Source of the DNA: SYOC01 sp035575235
Lineage (GTDB): Bacteria; Desulfobacterota; Binatia; Bin18
Length of the DNA stretch: 6,599 nt
Direction: 5' to 3'
NCBI GenBank assembly: GCA_035575235.1
Contig: DATLYA010000117.1
Coordinates: forward strand, 1 to 6,599
Shown in pieces: positions 6,291 through 6,599 of this stretch. How positions within the stretch are numbered: the first letter of the stretch is position 1; each line of letters starts with the position of its first letter. The notes beneath the pieces are model-generated. The model was not told the DNA's origin. It did not search any database and saw nothing but the letters and a program-made list of their open reading frames with translations. The position numbers and the translations under genes were made by a program.

Positions 6291-6599
6291 ATGAGAATTC
6301 GCGGCGTGTCCCATGTCGCTATCGGCGTCAGCAATATGGAGCGCTCGTTGCGCTTTTATCGTGATCTGCTGGGCTTGCGGGTCACGCTTGACGACCCGCA
6401 CGAGAACCCCGGCGGCATGCTCTCCAGAGTGCAGGGCGAACAACAGCCGCGCACGCGCCATGGCGTGTATCTCCGCTGGGGAGATGGGCCAGACGCTCCG
6501 TTTATTGTGTTATCAGAGGATCGCCCGGTTTCCGGAGCCGCCATCAAACTCAATCAGGTCGGCATTCATCATTTTGCGTTCTGGGTGGACGATCTTGAG
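6291..6599 (+). CDS. VOC-superfamily (glyoxalase/dioxygenase-like) protein, 5' part
   Basis: The first 103 residues are visible; the gene continues beyond the right edge. AAAGGAGG (6278-6285) ends five bases before ATG 6291, a strong ribosome site that fixes the start. The opening VSHVAIGVSNMERSLRFYRD with LLGL is the classic first beta-alpha-beta-beta-beta unit of the VOC fold, and GIHHFAFWVDDLE at 91-103 begins the second unit. His8 and one of His93/His94 are at the usual metal-ligand positions, so a metal-dependent enzyme is likely: glyoxalase I-like, extradiol dioxygenase-like or an epimerase. The remaining ligands lie outside the window, so the reaction cannot be named. It follows the terminator-like hairpin and may be the first gene of a new unit. 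Confidence 0.88.
   Translation, partial: MRIRGVSHVAIGVSNMERSLRFYRDLLGLRVTLDDPHENPGGMLSRVQGEQQPRTRHGVYLRWGDGPDAPFIVLSEDRPVSGAAIKLNQVGIHHFAFWVDDLE

Overview
The window looks like a piece of a free-living bacterial chromosome with moderately high GC (about 55-60% by eye) and ordinary Shine-Dalgarno sites. The gene mix is a NIPSNAP-like protein, an AGZA/NCS2-type permease, a long soluble hybrid histidine kinase and a VOC-fold protein. This combination is common in environmental Deltaproteobacteria-like lineages (Binatota, Tectomicrobia/Entotheonella and relatives). That placement is an inference from gene flavour, with no marker gene to confirm it. There are no RNA genes, insertion sequences, phage genes or CRISPR arrays.

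Layout: (1) 2-286 (+), the 3' end of a small NIPSNAP-like protein cut by the window edge. (2) 287-531, a non-coding gap holding an imperfect palindromic repeat (338-414) of the TGTCATTGCGA type and a small GC hairpin. (3) 532-2115 (-), a full-length AGZA/NCS2-family permease of about 527 residues. (4) 2116-2310, a divergent intergenic region with a candidate minus-strand promoter, an inverted repeat and a long permease leader that has no usable Shine-Dalgarno site. (5) 2311-5817 (+), an 1168-residue soluble hybrid kinase: GAF-PAS-PAS-PAS-HisKA-HATPase-REC-REC. (6) 5970-6167 (+), a 65-residue exported protein with a Lys/His-rich mature part. (7) 6181-6250, two consecutive hairpins, the second a 13-bp perfect stem that is probably the terminator; a 12-bp direct repeat brackets the second hairpin. 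(8) 6291-6599 (+), the 5' part of a VOC-fold (glyoxalase/dioxygenase-like) protein running off the window.

How the parts may work together: the kinase has no membrane segment, so it should sense a cytoplasmic or diffusible signal through GAF/PAS domains. It carries two intact receiver domains but no Hpt domain and no adjacent response regulator, so its phosphorelay partner must lie elsewhere. Its divergence from the permease leaves shared regulation possible but unproven. The small exported protein and the VOC gene have their own ribosome sites and are separated by the hairpins.

I see no clear new multi-gene system. The most interesting items are a 31-residue insertion in the last receiver domain whose DNA contains 7-bp tandem repeats, the small basic exported protein, and the repeat structures in the gaps.
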